From Lathyrus oleraceus (taxonomy: Eukaryota > Streptophyta > Magnoliopsida > Fabales > Fabaceae): 64,000 nt of DNA. Positions 34,269-46,040 of this stretch are shown piece by piece. Position numbers and translations under genes: made by a program. Every line of letters starts with the position of its first letter. The first letter of the stretch is position 1. The DNA is taken from positions 88,346,944-88,410,943 of the forward strand of contig NC_066582.1 in NCBI RefSeq assembly GCF_024323335.1, given 5' to 3'. The notes beneath the pieces were generated by a model. That model searched no databases and was not told the origin of the DNA. It saw only the letters and a list, made by a program, of their open reading frames with translations.

Positions 34269-36209
34269 TGTAACACCCTTCTAAAATACCCCAATTATTT
34301 AATTAAAAATAATAAACATATAACAATCAGAGTAATTATGCCACTCAAGGGTGTCACACAATTATTCACACCATTCAGCAATATAACAGTCATGCTCTTT
34401 TATTAATCCAAAACATAAATATTTGCATAAAACACAGCGGATAGAGATCTCCTCAATCATGTAAAACATGTAACATTCACATGTAAATTATTCAACAATA
34501 TAAAACATCCCATCCCGATGTTACACCTATCAGAGCACGACCCACTAAGGAGACTACACTAGACTCCAAGCATTCGCTTCTACTCAACTCATTTCTCGTT
34601 ACCTGAAAAATAGTTGTAAGGGTGAGTTCCTCAATCAATATAATAAGCATTATGAAATATCATGTAATGCTAAGTAAATAACACATTAATCACCTTAATC
34701 ACAACATACAATCAGTAACAGCACATCAGCTCGACATCATACTCACACCAACATAAATCACAAGTATAATCTCAAATCATACTCCAAAACATCACAAACA
34801 CACGTATAATATTGGAATACATCCATTCATATTATACGCCATACATACATTATGCAATGAGACTCCACACATGCGGTACCGACTATTCGTGAACATATAG
34901 TTCAACTTCACCGACCAATCCAGGTACGGCTACCAAGCTCACTAGTCCCACTCATTTGAGACCTAGTGACTCACATCACTAATTCCTCACTATGGGAATT
35001 AGCTACCACCCCAAGGGCCATGCTATGCACGCTAACTCACCTAGCATGCAAACACCAACAACAGTCCAAAATGACTAACATCACTAATTCCTCACCACGG
35101 GAATTAGCTACCACCATAAAGGCCACAATATGCATGCTAATCACCTGGCAATGCAATATCCACAACAATTCAAGAATAGACATATGCTCACCCTCTAAGC
35201 CACAAAACAGTCTATTCACAAATGCATACACAACTGATACATTCATAGCATTCTGCATACGATCATACATTCCTCAACACATGTATCAAAACATTATATC
35301 ATGTCAAATAATTAATCACAGTATTAGCACACTCTACTAATACCTATACTGCTCAAAACAGCGGGATATAATCCCTATTACATCATACGCCAACATAGGC
35401 TAATTCTCAGTTATGTACACAACATTAAAAAGCTAATTTTTCCACTCTGCAACAGTGTTAACCGGTTAACGCCCTGGGTTAACCGGTTAACGCAGGCAAA
35501 AACATATTTTCTGGCAAAACATAACAGTGTTAACCGGTTAACGCCCTGCGTTAACCGGTTAACGCAGGCAAAACAGCACCTTTTCACAATTCAAAACAGT
35601 GTTAACCGGTTAACACCCTGGGTTAACCGGTTAACGCAGACAAAACAGCAGTTCCTGCGCTAACACAAGGCAGAATGCAGAATTCTCCGCATTTTCCGCC
35701 GTTGGAGGACTTCCGGACCTCCGATTCCGATTCCGTAAAAAGCTATACGTTCGGAATTTCACAACTAACCCAAACACAGATTCAATTACAGTCTAAATAC
35801 AATTTATCCAACATAATTCTTCAGCATCAATAATCCCAATTAGGGTCAAATTAACGGCTTATCACTACCCATCACATATTATCCCATAATACCCATTAAT
35901 CGACGATAAACCCCCCTTACCTGATTAATCCGGCGAATCTCAAGCTCCAAGCTCTTCTCTTCTTCAACCTTCTTCCTCTTGCCCTGCCTCTTGCCCTTTT
36001 CCTCTTTCACGATCGCTTTTCTGCTTTTCACGTAAAACCTTATTTTCCAAAATGAACTCTTTTCTCTTATTTCCAACTTATATATTTTCCAAATATAATA
36101 ATAATAATAATCCAATAATAATAATAAAATTTCCAATTATTTAATTAAATTAATAAATAAATTATTAACTCAATTTAAATAATTATTTTATTATTATCGG
36201 GGTGTTACA
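34269..36209 (-). mobile_element. 3' LTR of Tekay-A (1,941 bp)
   Basis: TGTAACACCC to GTGTTACA. On the element's own strand it has TATATAAG (36084-36077), a donor-like CAG/GTAAGG at 35923-35915, the palindrome cluster 35457-35635 and an acceptor-like CTATTTTTCAG/G at 34603. The 124-codon open stretch at 34966-35340 is repeated exactly in the other LTR and is antisense. I do not treat it as a gene. Confidence 0.95.
35457..35635. repeat. GTTAACCGGTTAAC palindrome cluster, Tekay-A 3' LTR
   Basis: Six perfect 14-bp palindromes at 35457, 35478, 35529, 35550, 35601 and 35622. They form three pairs with 21-bp spacing, and the pairs repeat every 72 bp. The 7-bp linker inside each pair is GCCCTGG or a one-base variant. 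Confidence 0.95.
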
Positions 36210-36222
36210 ACTCTCCCCCGCT
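36210..36222 (-). other. Polypurine tract of Tekay-A
   Basis: AGCGGGGGAGAGT on the minus strand, directly abutting the 3' LTR. It is the expected primer for plus-strand synthesis. Confidence 0.75.
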
Positions 36223-36251
36223 AAAAGAGTTTTCGTCCTCGAAAACATACC

Positions 36252-37133
36252 TCAAGCGAACAACTCTGGGTAAGACTCCTTCATCTTACTCTCAAGTTCC
36301 CAAGTCACATTGCCACCTGCTGGTCCTCCCCAAGCTACCTTCACCAAGGCAATCTCTTTACCCCGCAACTGCTTCAACTCTCGATCCTCAATCCTCATAG
36401 GTGATGTTTCAACAGTCAGGTTATCTCTCACCTGTACATCATCTACTTGGACTACATGCGACGGATCATGAATGTACCTCCTCAACTGAGACACATGAAA
36501 AACCTCATGCAAATTCGCAAGCGACGGCGGTAAAGCGACACGATAGGCTACCTCCCCTATCCTCTCCAAAATCTGATAAGGACCAATAAATCGAGGTGTC
36601 AACTTCTTCGACTTCAAAGCTCGACCAACACCAGTTATCGGAGTGACACGAAGAAACACATGATCTCCCTCTTGGAACTCAAGTGACTTCCTCCTCTTAT
36701 CATGATAACTCTTCTGACGACTCTGAGCAATTCTCATCTTCTCCTGAATCATCTTAATCTTTTCCGTAGTCTGTTGAACAATCTCCGGTCCAACCACAAC
36801 ACTCTCACCGGACTCATACCAACATAAAGGTGTCCGACATCTCCTACCATACAAAGCTTCAAACGGTGCCATACCAATGCTCGAATGAAAACTATTGTTG
36901 TAGGTAAACTCAATCAAAGGCAAATAACAATCCCAAGCACCTCCCTTTTCCAAAACACAAGCTCTCAAAAGATCCTCTAATGACTGAATCGTCCTCTCAG
37001 TCTGACCATCAGTCTGCGGATGATATGCAGAACTCAATCTCAGCTTAGTTCCCAAAGCCCTCTGCAAACCTTCCCAGAACTTCGATGTAAATCTAGGATC
37101 TCTGTCCGAAACAAGAACTAGACGGAATACCAT
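36252..37133 (-). CDS. pol: Tekay-A pol, C-terminal part: integrase core end and chromodomain
   Basis: This frame continues the integrase after the frameshift near 37115. It contains the second catalytic Asp (SDRDPRF) and the Glu region ([11 protein letters not shown]), the GPY/F-like stretch [20 protein letters not shown], and a C-terminal segment ending [18 protein letters not shown] recognise that segment as the Tekay-type chromodomain, thought to steer integration to marked chromatin. The ATG at its start is only the first Met of the open stretch, not a real start. The reading overlaps the upstream ORF by about 40 bp in another frame. Its end is 43 bp from the 3' LTR. Confidence 0.85.
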   Translation of the reverse strand: MVFRLVLVSDRDPRFTSKFWEGLQRALGTKLRLSSAYHPQTDGQTERTIQSLEDLLRACVLEKGGAWDCYLPLIEFTYNNSFHSSIGMAPFEALYGRRCRTPLCWYESGESVVVGPEIVQQTTEKIKMIQEKMRIAQSRQKSYHDKRRKSLEFQEGDHVFLRVTPITGVGRALKSKKLTPRFIGPYQILERIGEVAYRVALPPSLANLHEVFHVSQLRRYIHDPSHVVQVDDVQVRDNLTVETSPMRIEDRELKQLRGKEIALVKVAWGGPAGGNVTWELESKMKESYPELFA

Positions 37134-40100
37134 GCAAACTCACAATCTTCTCAATATACAACTCGACTAATCTCTCTAACGGATAATCCATTCTGATCGG
37201 AATGAAATGAGCCGATTTTGTCAACCTGTCAACAATCACCCAAATGGCTTCAAAATTCTTATTTGTCCTCGGCAAACCAGAAACAAAATCCATACTGATA
37301 CTATCCCACTTCCACTCTGGAATAGCCAACGGTTGCATTAGCCCAGACGGCTTCTGATGTTCAATCTTTGACTTCTGACAAGTCAAACAGGAATAAACAA
37401 AACTCGCAATTTCTTTCTTCATTCCCGGCCACCAAAACAACTTTTTCAAATCATGATACATCTTCGTAGCTCCAGGATGAATACTCAAGCCACTACGATG
37501 TCCTTCCTCCAGAATACTCTTCTTAAGTTCGGTAACATCCGGAATACACACCCGATTACCAAATTTCAAAACACCATTCTCATCAACTCTGAATTCACCA
37601 CCTTGGCCTTGATTCACTAAAGTCAACTTATCAACCAAAAATACATCGGATTTCTGACCCTCTCTGATCTCATCCAGAATACCACTTGTTAACTTCAACA
37701 TTCCCAATTTAACACTATTGTGAGTACTCTCACACACCAAACTCAAATCTCTAAACTGCTCAATTAAATCCAATTCCCTAACCATTAACATAGACATATG
37801 TAATGATTTCCGACTCAGCGCATCAGCCACTACATTTGCTTTACCCGGATGGTAATTCAAACCAAAGTCATAATCCTTCAGAAATTCTAACCATCTCCTC
37901 TGTCTCATATTCAGTTCTTTCTGATCAAACAAATACTTTAAACTTTTATGGTCACTGAAAACTTCAAATCTTGACCCGTACAAATAATGCCTCCACAACT
38001 TCAGAACAAATACCACAGCTGCCAACTCTAAATCATGTGTCGGATAGTTCCTTTCATGAACCCTCAGCTGTCTCGAAGCATAGGCTATAACCTGCTTATT
38101 CTGCATCAACACACCACCCAAGCCCAACAATGAAGCATCACAGTAAACCTCAAATGGTTCCGACGAACTCGGTAATATCAGAATAGGAGCAGTAGTCAAC
38201 CTTCTCTTTAACTCTTGGAAACCTTTTTCACACTTCGAGTCCCAAACAAACGCTTGCCCCTTTCTAGTCAACATCGTCAACGGTAACGCCAACTTGGAAA
38301 ATCCCTCAATGAACTTCCTATAATAACCTGCAAGTCCAAGAAAACTCCTTATCTCAGAAACTGACTTCGGAGCTTCCCACTTAGATACCGCTTCTATCTT
38401 AGAAGGATCAACAGCAATACCGCCTCTTGAAATCACATGACCAAGAAAACTAACCTCTTCTAACCAAAATTCACATTTAGAGAGTTTAGCAAATAACTTC
38501 TTTTCTCGTAGAACTTCTAAAACCACTCTCAAATGCTCAGCATGCTCTTCTTCAGATTTCGAATACACCAAAATGTCATCAATAAACACCACAACAAACT
38601 GGTCTAGGTACGGATGGAAAATCCTATTCATATACTCCATAAATACTCCAGGCGCATTAGTCACACCAAAAGGCATCACAGAATACTCATAATGTCCATA
38701 CCTTGTTCTGAAAGCAGTCTTCTGAATATCCTCAGTTTTCACACGTATCTGATGATACCCAGATCTCAAATCTATCTTGCTGAACACACTCGCACCGACC
38801 AATTGATCCATCAAATCATCAATCCTCGGCAAAGGATACCGATTCTTGATTGTCACTTTATTCAGTTGCCTGTAGTCCACACACAACCTCATCGTACCTT
38901 CTTTCTTCTTAACCAACAACACTGGTGCACCCCACGGTGACACACTCGGACGAATAAATTTCTTGTCCAACAGATCTTCCAACTGACTCTTCAATTCAGC
39001 TAACTCAACAGCAGACATACGGTACGGAGCCATCGATATCAGTCTAGTACCAGGTACCAAATCAATCGAGAACTCAACTTCACGCTCTGGCGGCAATTCA
39101 TTCACTTCTTCAGGAAACACATCAGGAAAATCACACACCACAGCCAAATCACAAATCACCAGTTTATCTTTAGCTTCCAAAGTCGCTAACAACATAAACA
39201 ACTCTGCCCCATCTGCTACTTCCTCATTCACCTGCCTGGCTGATAGAAACAAACTCTTTCCTTCTTCAATCTCAGGAAATATCACAGTCTTATCAAAACA
39301 ATTGATAGAAACTCGGTTAAGCACCAACCAGTTCATACCCAAGATAACGTCAATCTGCACTAGTGGAAGACACACAAGGTCTATCCCAAAATCTCTACCA
39401 AAAATACTCAAAGGACAATTCAAACAAACTGAAGTAGTAGTCACTGAACCCTTCGCAGGAGTATCAATCACCATACTTCCAAGCATCTCAGATATCTCTA
39501 ACTTAAGTTTCACAGCACAATCCAAAGATATAAAGGAATGAGTAGCACCGGTGTCAATAATAGCTACAAGAGGAAAGCCATTAATATAACACGTACCTCG
39601 GATCAAACGATCATCTGCAGAAGTCTCAGAACCCGATAAAGCAAAGACTTTTCCTCCCGACTGATTCTCTTTCTTCGGCTTAGGACACTGTGGACTGATA
39701 TGACCCACCTCTCCACAGTTGAAGCAAGTCAGAGTCTTCAACCGGCACTCTGCAGCCAAATGACCACCTTTACCACACTTAAAACACTTCTTCTCAACAC
39801 TAGCACACTCATGGACACGATGTCCAGCCCGACCACATCTATAACACTTAGCAGGGGCACTAGAGTCTCCCCCACTAGGCCTCTTCATCCCACTCTGCTT
39901 CTGGAAACCTTTGCCAGCTGCATACGGTTTTCCACGATCATTCTGATTCTTGCCTTTCCTATCAACCCTCTGCTGATAGCTCTCTGCTCTGGCCTTGGAA
40001 TCCTGTTCAAAAATCCTGCAACAGTCAACCAAGTCAGAAAACACTCTGATCCGTTGGTATCCAATAGCCTGTTTGATCTCGGGACGCAACCCGTTCTCAA

Positions 40101-40623
40101 ACTTCACACATTTCGAAAATTCTCCAGCAGCCTCATTATAGGGAGTGTAATACTTAGACAGCTCTGTGAACTTAGCAGCATACTCAGTAACAGACCTGTT
40201 ACCCTGTTTCAATTCCAAAAATTCTATCTCTTTCTTCCCTCTGACATCCTCTGGAAAGTACTTCCTCAGGAATCTCTCTCTGAACACAGCCCAAGTGATC
40301 TCAGCATTTCCAGCAGATTCCAACTCAGTGCGGGTAGCAACCCACCAATCATCAACTTCCTCTGACAGCATATGCGTACCGAACCTGACCTTCTGGTTAT
40401 CGGCACACTCAGTCACTCGGAAGATTCTCTCTATCTCCTTCAACCACTTCTGAGCGCCATCTGGATCGTATGCTCCCTTGAACATTGGAGGATTGTTCTT
40501 CTGGAACTCACTCAGTTGACGAGCAGCTCCCATTCCCACAACATTCGGATTCCCTCCAAGTACTCCAGCTAGCATACCCAGAGCCTCAGCAATCGCAGCA
40601 TCATCTCTACCTCTTCCAGCCAT
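37093..40623 (-). CDS. gag-pol: Tekay-A gag-pol ORF (1,176 codons), frameshifted within integrase
   Basis: This is a single polyprotein frame starting at [10 protein letters not shown]. It shows the Gag domain (residues about 40-210), three CCHC knuckles (260-273, 280-293, 300-313) and the protease DTGA (357-360). RT follows with [10 protein letters not shown] and the catalytic FIDD (680-683), then RNase H with D829 (YCDAS), E866, D891 (SDHKSL) and D934 (ADALSR). The integrase zinc domain (about 1041-1083, ending CLTCQKSK) and the first catalytic Asp D1112 (MDFVSG) come last. After HGIPSS one extra base relative to the expected codons (near 37115) shifts the frame and the ORF ends at residue 1176. 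There are no other stops. Either a recent mutation or a sequencing error would explain it. Confidence 0.95.
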   Translation of the reverse strand: MAGRGRDDAAIAEALGMLAGVLGGNPNVVGMGAARQLSEFQKNNPPMFKGAYDPDGAQKWLKEIERIFRVTECADNQKVRFGTHMLSEEVDDWWVATRTELESAGNAEITWAVFRERFLRKYFPEDVRGKKEIEFLELKQGNRSVTEYAAKFTELSKYYTPYNEAAGEFSKCVKFENGLRPEIKQAIGYQRIRVFSDLVDCCRIFEQDSKARAESYQQRVDRKGKNQNDRGKPYAAGKGFQKQSGMKRPSGGDSSAPAKCYRCGRAGHRVHECASVEKKCFKCGKGGHLAAECRLKTLTCFNCGEVGHISPQCPKPKKENQSGGKVFALSGSETSADDRLIRGTCYINGFPLVAIIDTGATHSFISLDCAVKLKLEISEMLGSMVIDTPAKGSVTTTSVCLNCPLSIFGRDFGIDLVCLPLVQIDVILGMNWLVLNRVSINCFDKTVIFPEIEEGKSLFLSARQVNEEVADGAELFMLLATLEAKDKLVICDLAVVCDFPDVFPEEVNELPPEREVEFSIDLVPGTRLISMAPYRMSAVELAELKSQLEDLLDKKFIRPSVSPWGAPVLLVKKKEGTMRLCVDYRQLNKVTIKNRYPLPRIDDLMDQLVGASVFSKIDLRSGYHQIRVKTEDIQKTAFRTRYGHYEYSVMPFGVTNAPGVFMEYMNRIFHPYLDQFVVVFIDDILVYSKSEEEHAEHLRVVLEVLREKKLFAKLSKCEFWLEEVSFLGHVISRGGIAVDPSKIEAVSKWEAPKSVSEIRSFLGLAGYYRKFIEGFSKLALPLTMLTRKGQAFVWDSKCEKGFQELKRRLTTAPILILPSSSEPFEVYCDASLLGLGGVLMQNKQVIAYASRQLRVHERNYPTHDLELAAVVFVLKLWRHYLYGSRFEVFSDHKSLKYLFDQKELNMRQRRWLEFLKDYDFGLNYHPGKANVVADALSRKSLHMSMLMVRELDLIEQFRDLSLVCESTHNSVKLGMLKLTSGILDEIREGQKSDVFLVDKLTLVNQGQGGEFRVDENGVLKFGNRVCIPDVTELKKSILEEGHRSGLSIHPGATKMYHDLKKLFWWPGMKKEIASFVYSCLTCQKSKIEHQKPSGLMQPLAIPEWKWDSISMDFVSGLPRTNKNFEAIWVIVDRLTKSAHFIPIRMDYPLERLVELYIEKIVSLHGIPSSSCFGQRS

Positions 40624-40733
40624 CTCTATTCTGAAAACCCAAACAAACTAAAACAATAAGTACTGATAGGGTTACACAACACCTATCCCGTACCGGGAAA
40701 ACAGAATAATTACGACTCGACTCGACCAACTAT

Positions 40734-40745
40734 GCTCTGATACCA
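40734..40745 (-). other. Primer-binding site of Tekay-A
   Basis: TGGTATCAGAGC on the minus strand, four bases (TTAG) from the 5' LTR. Complementary to the 3' end of initiator tRNA-Met, the usual plant primer. Confidence 0.9.
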
Positions 40746-40749
40746 CTAA

Positions 40750-42694
40750 TGTAACACCCTTCTAAAATACCCCAATTATTTAATTAAAAATAATAAACAT
40801 ATAACAATCAGAGTAATTATGCCACTCAAGGGTGTCACACAATTATTCACACCATTCAGCAATATAACAGTCATGCTCTTTTATTAATCCAAAACATAAA
40901 TATTTGCATAAAACACAGCGGATAGAGATCTCCTCAATCATGTAAAACATGTAACATTCACATGTAAATTATTCAACAATATAAAACATCCCATCCCGAT
41001 GTTACACCTATCAGAGCACGACCCACTAAGGAGACTACACTAGACTCCAAGCATTCGCTTCTACTCAACTCATTTCTCGTTACCTGAAAAATAGTTGTAA
41101 GGGTGAGTTCCTCAATCAATATAATAAGCATTATGAAATATCATGTAATGCTAAGTAAATAACACATTAATCACCCTAATCACAACATACAATCAGTAAC
41201 AGCACATCAGCTCGACATCATACTCACACCAACATAAATCACAAGTATAATCTCAAATCATACTCCAAACATCACAAACACACGTATAATATTGGAATAC
41301 ATCCATTCATATTATACGCCATACATACATTATGCAATGAGACTCCACACATGCGGTACCGACTATTCGTGAACATATAGTTCAACTTCACCGACCAATC
41401 CAGGTACGGCTACCAAGCTCACTAGTCCCACTCATTTGAGACCTAGTGACTCACATCACTAATTCCTCACTATGGGAATTAGCTACCACCCCAAGGGCCA
41501 TGCTATGCACGCTAACTCACCTAGCATGCAAACACCAACAACAGTCCAAAATGACTAACATCACTAATTCCTCACCACGGGAATTAGCTACCACCATAAA
41601 GGCCACAATATGCATGCTAATCACCTGGCAATGCAATATCCACAACAATTCAAGAATAGACATATGCTCACCCTCTAAGCCACAAAACAGTCTATTCACA
41701 AATGCATACACAACTGATACATTCATAGCATTCTGCATACGATCATACATTCCTCAACACATGTATCAAAACATTATATCATGTCAAATAATTAATCACA
41801 GTATTAGCACACTCTACTAATACCTATACTGCTCAAAACAGCGGGATATAATCCCTATTACATCATACGCCAACATAGGCTAATTCTCAGTTATGTACAC
41901 AACATTAAAAAGCTAATTTTTCCACTCTGCAACAGTGTTAACCGGTTAACGCCCTGGGTTAACCGGTTAACGCAGGCAAAAACATATTTTCTGGCAAAAC
42001 GTAACAGTGTTAACCGGTTAACGCCCTGCGTTAACCGGTTAACGCAGGCAAAACAGCACCTTTTCACAATTCAAAACAGTGTTAACCGGTTAACACCCTG
42101 GGTTAACCGGTTAACGCAGACAAAACAGCAGTTCCTGCGCTAACACAAGGCAGAATGCATAATTCTCCGCATTTTCCGCCGTTGGAGGACTTCCGGACCT
42201 CCGATTCCGATTCCGTAAAAAGCTATACGTTCGGAATTTCACAACTAACCCAAACACAGATTCAATTACAGTCTAAATACAATTTATCCAACATAATTCT
42301 TCAGCATCAATAATCCCAATTAGGGTCAAATTAACGGCTTATCACTACCCATCACATATTATCCCATAATACCCATTAATCGACGATAAACCCCCCTTAC
42401 CTGATTAATCCGGCGAATCTCAAGCTCCAAGCTCTTCTCTTCTTCAACCTTCTTCCTCTTGCCCTGCCTCTTGCCCTTTTCCTCTTTCACGATCGCTTTT
42501 CTGCTTTTCACGTAAAACCTTATTTTCCAAAAATGAACTCTTTTCTCTTATTTCCAACTTATATATTTTCCAAATAATAATAATAATAATAATCCAATAA
42601 TAATAATAATAAAATTTCCAATTATTTAATTAAATTAATAAATAAATTATTAACTCAATTTAAATAATTATTTTATTATTATCGGGGTGTTACA
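40750..42694 (-). mobile_element. 5' LTR of Tekay-A (1,945 bp)
   Basis: Near-identical to 34269-36209. On the minus strand TATATAAG lies near 42565-42558. Donor-like CAG/GTAAGG lies near 42400, the palindrome cluster at 41937-42115 and the acceptor-like CAG/G near 41083. The promoter for genomic RNA should be here, so these elements fall in the transcribed leader. Confidence 0.95.
41937..42115. repeat. GTTAACCGGTTAAC palindrome cluster, Tekay-A 5' LTR
   Basis: Six copies with spacing identical to 35457-35635 (21-bp pairs repeated every 72 bp), about 440-620 bp downstream of the TATA box on the element strand. Confidence 0.95.
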
Positions 42695-42699
42695 CACGC
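42695..42699 (+). repeat. Target-site duplication of Tekay-A, right copy
   Basis: CACGC, matching 34264-34268. Confidence 0.95.
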
Positions 42700-43714
42700 C
42701 ATGGCCCGAAAGATGTTGAGAGCAGGCTACTATTGGCTGACAATGGAGTCTGACTGCTGCAAATATGTGAAGAAATGCCATAAGTGTCAGATTTATGCGG
42801 ATAAGATTCATATTCCCCCGACACTTCTGAATGTGATTTCATCACCATGGCCTTTCTCCATGTGGGGAATCGACATGATTGGCATGATAGAACCGAAAGC
42901 GTCCAATGGACACAGATTTATTCTCGTAGCAATTGATTACTTCACTAAGTGGGTTGAAGCAGTGTCATATGCTAATGTGACCAGGAAGGTGGTTGTGAAG
43001 TTTATCAAGAATCAACTCATATGCCGTTATGGTGTGCCAGACAAGATCATTACTGATAATGGATCTAACCTGAACAACAAAATGATGAAAGAGCTATGTA
43101 GTGAGTTCAAGATTGCGCACCATAATTCTTCCCCTTACAGACCCAAGATGAATGGGGCTGTTGAAACTGCTAATAAGAATATCAAGAGGATTATCCAGAA
43201 GATGGTTGTCACGTATAAAGATTGGCATGAGATGCTGTCGTTTGCTTTACATGGATATCGTACCTCTGTTCGCACTTCGACAGGGGCAACCCCTTTCTCT
43301 CTCGTTTATGGCATGGAGGTTGTGCTTCCAGTAGAGGTGGAGATCCCATCAATGAGAGTCTTGATGGAAGCCAAGTTGACTGATGCTGAATGGGTTCAGA
43401 GTCGTTATGACCAACTGAATTTGATAGAAGAAAAGAGATTGACTGCCATGTGCCATGGTCAATTATATCAACAAAGAATGAAGAAAACCTTTGATAAGAA
43501 GGTCAAACCTCGTGTGTTCCGAGAAGGTGACCTTGTGCTCAAGAAAGTCTTGTCTTTCGCGTCCGATTCCAGGGGCAAGTGGACTCCAAACTATGAAGGT
43601 CCATATGTTGTTAAGAGAACCTTTTCAGGCGGTGCTTTGATACTTACAACTATGGATGGGGAGGATTTCACTCGTCCTGTGAATTCAGATGCAGTCAAGA
43701 AATACTTCGCCTAA
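42700..43714 (+). CDS. pol: Ogre-1 pol, part 2: integrase core and C-terminus
   Basis: This continues the integrase after Tekay-A and its CACGC duplication. The zinc-binding Cys pair is CHKCQ (residues 26-30 counting the Met at 42701 as 1). The catalytic triad is visible: D58 in WGIDMIG, D119 in ITDNGSN and E155 in GAVETANKN, with 35 residues between the second Asp and the Glu (D,D35E). YRTSVRTSTGATPFSLVYG and the C-terminal GPYVVKRTFSGGALIL are typical of Tat integrases. The 1,015 bp have no stop, unlike the upstream half. Since no promoter or start belongs to it, it is only the tail of a broken ORF. An intact integrase frame suggests Ogre-1 itself is not very old. Confidence 0.85.
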
Positions 43715-43731
43715 AAAATAAGAACATAATA

Positions 43732-43895
43732 GCTCGCTAAGTTGAAAACCCGAAAGGGCGGCTTAGGCAAAAATGAGCGTCTCGGTGGATTGAAAACCTG
43801 AAAGGGCGATCCAGGCAAAAGTTTGAGACATGAAAAAAATGAATGTATGTATCCCGCTAGATTGAGTACCTCACCCTGGGGTAATCTAGGCAAAA
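43732..43895 (+). other. Three tandem hairpins just after the Ogre-1 integrase stop
   Basis: Hairpin 1 (43737-43766) has outer stem CTAAG/CTTAG, inner stem CCC-GAAA-GGG and an internal loop GAAAA opposite C. Hairpin 2 (43786-43813) has outer stem TGGAT/ATCCA, inner CCT-GAAA-GGG and the same internal loop. Hairpin 3 (43857-43889) has outer stem CTAGATT/AATCTAG and inner ACCTC-ACCCT-GGGGT. Each is followed by GGCAAAA. Spacing is about 50-70 bp. The outer stems differ in sequence but each is self-complementary. Confidence 0.7.
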
Positions 43896-46040
43896 AAAAT
43901 AGGGATTTGGCAAGTAACTGCATCCTGACAAGACTTTGTTCTACAACTGTTATCTGGCAGAGATTCTCGCCCATTCATCAACCAAAGCTTCAAATACATC
44001 GGATTCAGAATTGGTGGAGAAATGGTCATTATGTTCAATGTATCCCTTTTCTAATATACATCACCAATCTCAAATTTGTAAAGATCTATGGAGTCTTTCC
44101 ATTTGCAGACTACCATTCCATCAAATAAACTTGAGCCTTTATCCAATTATTTGCACTCTTATTTGTTTCTATTCAACAAATGTTTTGCATGTTTTAATTG
44201 AAAAAATGTCATTGTTTTAAATAATCAAATTTTTCATAATTTGTTTTTAAACAAAGTGAACATTCACAATGACATAAGGATACTGGGAATGCCTTCAGTG
44301 CTCTCCCAAGGATGGTAAGATTCTTGACAGGGTAAGGCAGTTGTTCATATTCCTGGCATTTTGGCGTCCTCTTCCTCCTGAGCCTTTTATGGTTTCTCCC
44401 CCTAGCAGAGTGTTGGGAAGATTTATTCCTCCCTCCTTCTTTCAGCAGAATAGTGATTCTTCCTCCTCGGAAGATGTGATTTCATTATTTGGGACAGTGT
44501 TTGATGACCTTTGGAAATTTCTGATTTGGTGGTTGTTCCCCACAGAGTTCCATGATCCCCTCTGATGATTTCCCCAGTAGAGTGTTTCCATGGCGGATTT
44601 TTGATGATCTTTGCCCCCAGCTGGAATGTTTTGCTCATTCCCCTGCAGATATCTTTGTTATCCTGGCTTTCTCTTTTGAGATGTAGTACCGGATGTTTGT
44701 ACTTGTTCGATGGACTTGTTGGTGTTAGAGATACCTGTTTGTCAGCATTCATCATATATAAAACTACGCATGTGTGCATATAGTTTTCAAACATTCGGAT
44801 ATTCATATCGCATTCTTTGCCATATATCTTTGTTTGCGATCCCCTGCTAGTTGGTAATACATTTCCCCAAGCAGATGTCGGTGTCTGAACTCCCCATATA
44901 GAGTCAGCCCCCTTAAGCAGAAAGTGTTTATCTTTCCTTCCATATTCCCCACCGAGTTATATCCTCGTGGATGATGGTTGTTTCTGTTTCCTCCCAATAC
45001 ATATATTGGGATGGGAGTCCCCATTGAGTTATATCCTCACTGGGACGAGTCTTGATTCAACTTGCCTCTTTAGTTTGATCCTAGATTGGCCTCTTGTGAC
45101 TGTTTCCTGCGCTTCCCTGTGGTATAAACGAATAATTGCTCAGTAGTCAGTAATCATTCATCTTATCCCCGGCGGAGTCTGTGGTTTTCTACCCTTATAC
45201 CGGTAGTTGTAAACCCTATTTCATCCCCTTGCAGAGTTAACCTCTTGTTCGTCCTAATCGATGATGGTTACTTTTCCGTGGTTTTCTACCTAGTATCCGG
45301 TAGATATAATCCCCTCTTTAACGGTTATCATTATCCAATATTCGATATTGATAAGTCTTTCACCCCCCAGTGATGTATCTCTTGGATAATTGCTCTTATC
45401 AAGCAGTTTATCCCCAACAAGACATCTTTCATATACCGATTACCGGTAATGGTTGTTGCTCCCCTTGAACGGTCATCATTATATACCTAGTTTCGATATC
45501 CCGATGCCTTTCTTTGTCGGTCGATTTATCCTTTATTAACCCAGTAACCGGTTGTGGATAATCTTCCATGCGAGTATATTATCTACGTTCTGACGGTAAT
45601 AGATAATATATCTCATGCACTCTTTGGTCGAAGCCTTTTGTTCTTCCCCAGTTGAGTAAGATTCGTATCCCTTTTTGGAATCGAATGTCCATCCTATAAT
45701 CGAGTTTGCTTTTATCCCTCTATCGGATGATGAGTGTCTTGGGAATATTCCCCAACTCACGTTTTGGTTAGTCACCTATTATATGCCCAGTAACCGGTAT
45801 CCTTGGTGTTCCTTCCTTCTGCTCCCTATTATGACCTTGTGTCCCCCTGCGGAGTCAGTTTTTCCTGAGCCAAAGTTTACCTTTTTAGGTATACCTCAGA
45901 TGATTTTGGACGTTTGATATCTCTCACCCTTGTACCGGTCTTAGATATTCATTCTTCCCAAGCTTGTTGTTCTCTCACCTTTATACCGGTGTTCCGATCA
46001 TATGTCTCTTTGAGCTTATTACCCAGTAATCGGTAATACC
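43896..46040 (+). other. Long 3' non-coding region of Ogre-1
   Basis: No gene. The right half, roughly 45170-46040, repeats short strings around ACCGGT/CCGGTA (for example TTATACCGGTAG, TACCGGTAATGG, CCCAGTAACCGGTTG, CCCAGTAACCGGTATCC, TTGTACCGGTC, TTATACCGGTG) alternating with CCCC(T/A)-rich strings and (A/G)GAGT(C/T). This gives a diffuse, non-tandem array. A highly variable, repeat-prone region between integrase and 3' LTR is known in Ogre elements. Ogre-2 is inserted at 46041. ATACC at 46036-46040 would be its left target duplication. Confidence 0.6.

Larger units (their letters stand above)
34269..42694 (-). mobile_element. Tekay-A: full-length chromodomain Ty3-gypsy retrotransposon
   Basis: An 8,426-bp minus-strand element with both LTRs (34269-36209 and 40750-42694), PBS, one long gag-pol frame, PPT and a 5-bp target duplication CACGC. 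Aligning the LTRs by eye gives three substitutions (t/c near 34695, a/g at 35521, g/t at 35680) plus a few indels in homopolymer or AAT runs, about 0.15 percent. At 1.3e-8 substitutions per site per year (a grass-derived rate) that is roughly 0.06 million years. The only coding lesion I see is one frameshift in integrase. It lies inside the integrase gene of Ogre-1. Confidence 0.95.
20752..46040 (+). mobile_element. Ogre-1: Tat/Ogre Ty3-gypsy retrotransposon, 5' LTR to 3' region, interrupted
   Basis: The order 5' LTR, PBS, ORF1, gag-protease, intron, RT, RNase H, second RNase H, integrase and long 3' non-coding region is that of the Ogre group. An extra ORF before gag, an intron between protease and RT and a second (archaeal-type) RNase H are its known marks. 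Tekay-A (34269-42694) splits the integrase. Ogre-2 begins at 46041 inside the 3' region, so the 3' LTR must lie to the right of the window. Coding frames carry several stops and shifts, so this copy is not autonomous. It could still be transcribed from its LTR. Confidence 0.85.

Noticed and set aside
34966..35340. 124-codon ORF, repeated exactly at 41446-41820
   Set aside because: Both copies are in the LTRs of Tekay-A on the opposite strand. Identity reflects young LTRs, and there is no recognisable domain.
37093..37133. Programmed frameshifting between the two Tekay-A ORFs
   Set aside because: The shift falls inside the integrase core, where the family uses one continuous frame, and no slippery site is visible. 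Mutation or sequence error is simpler.
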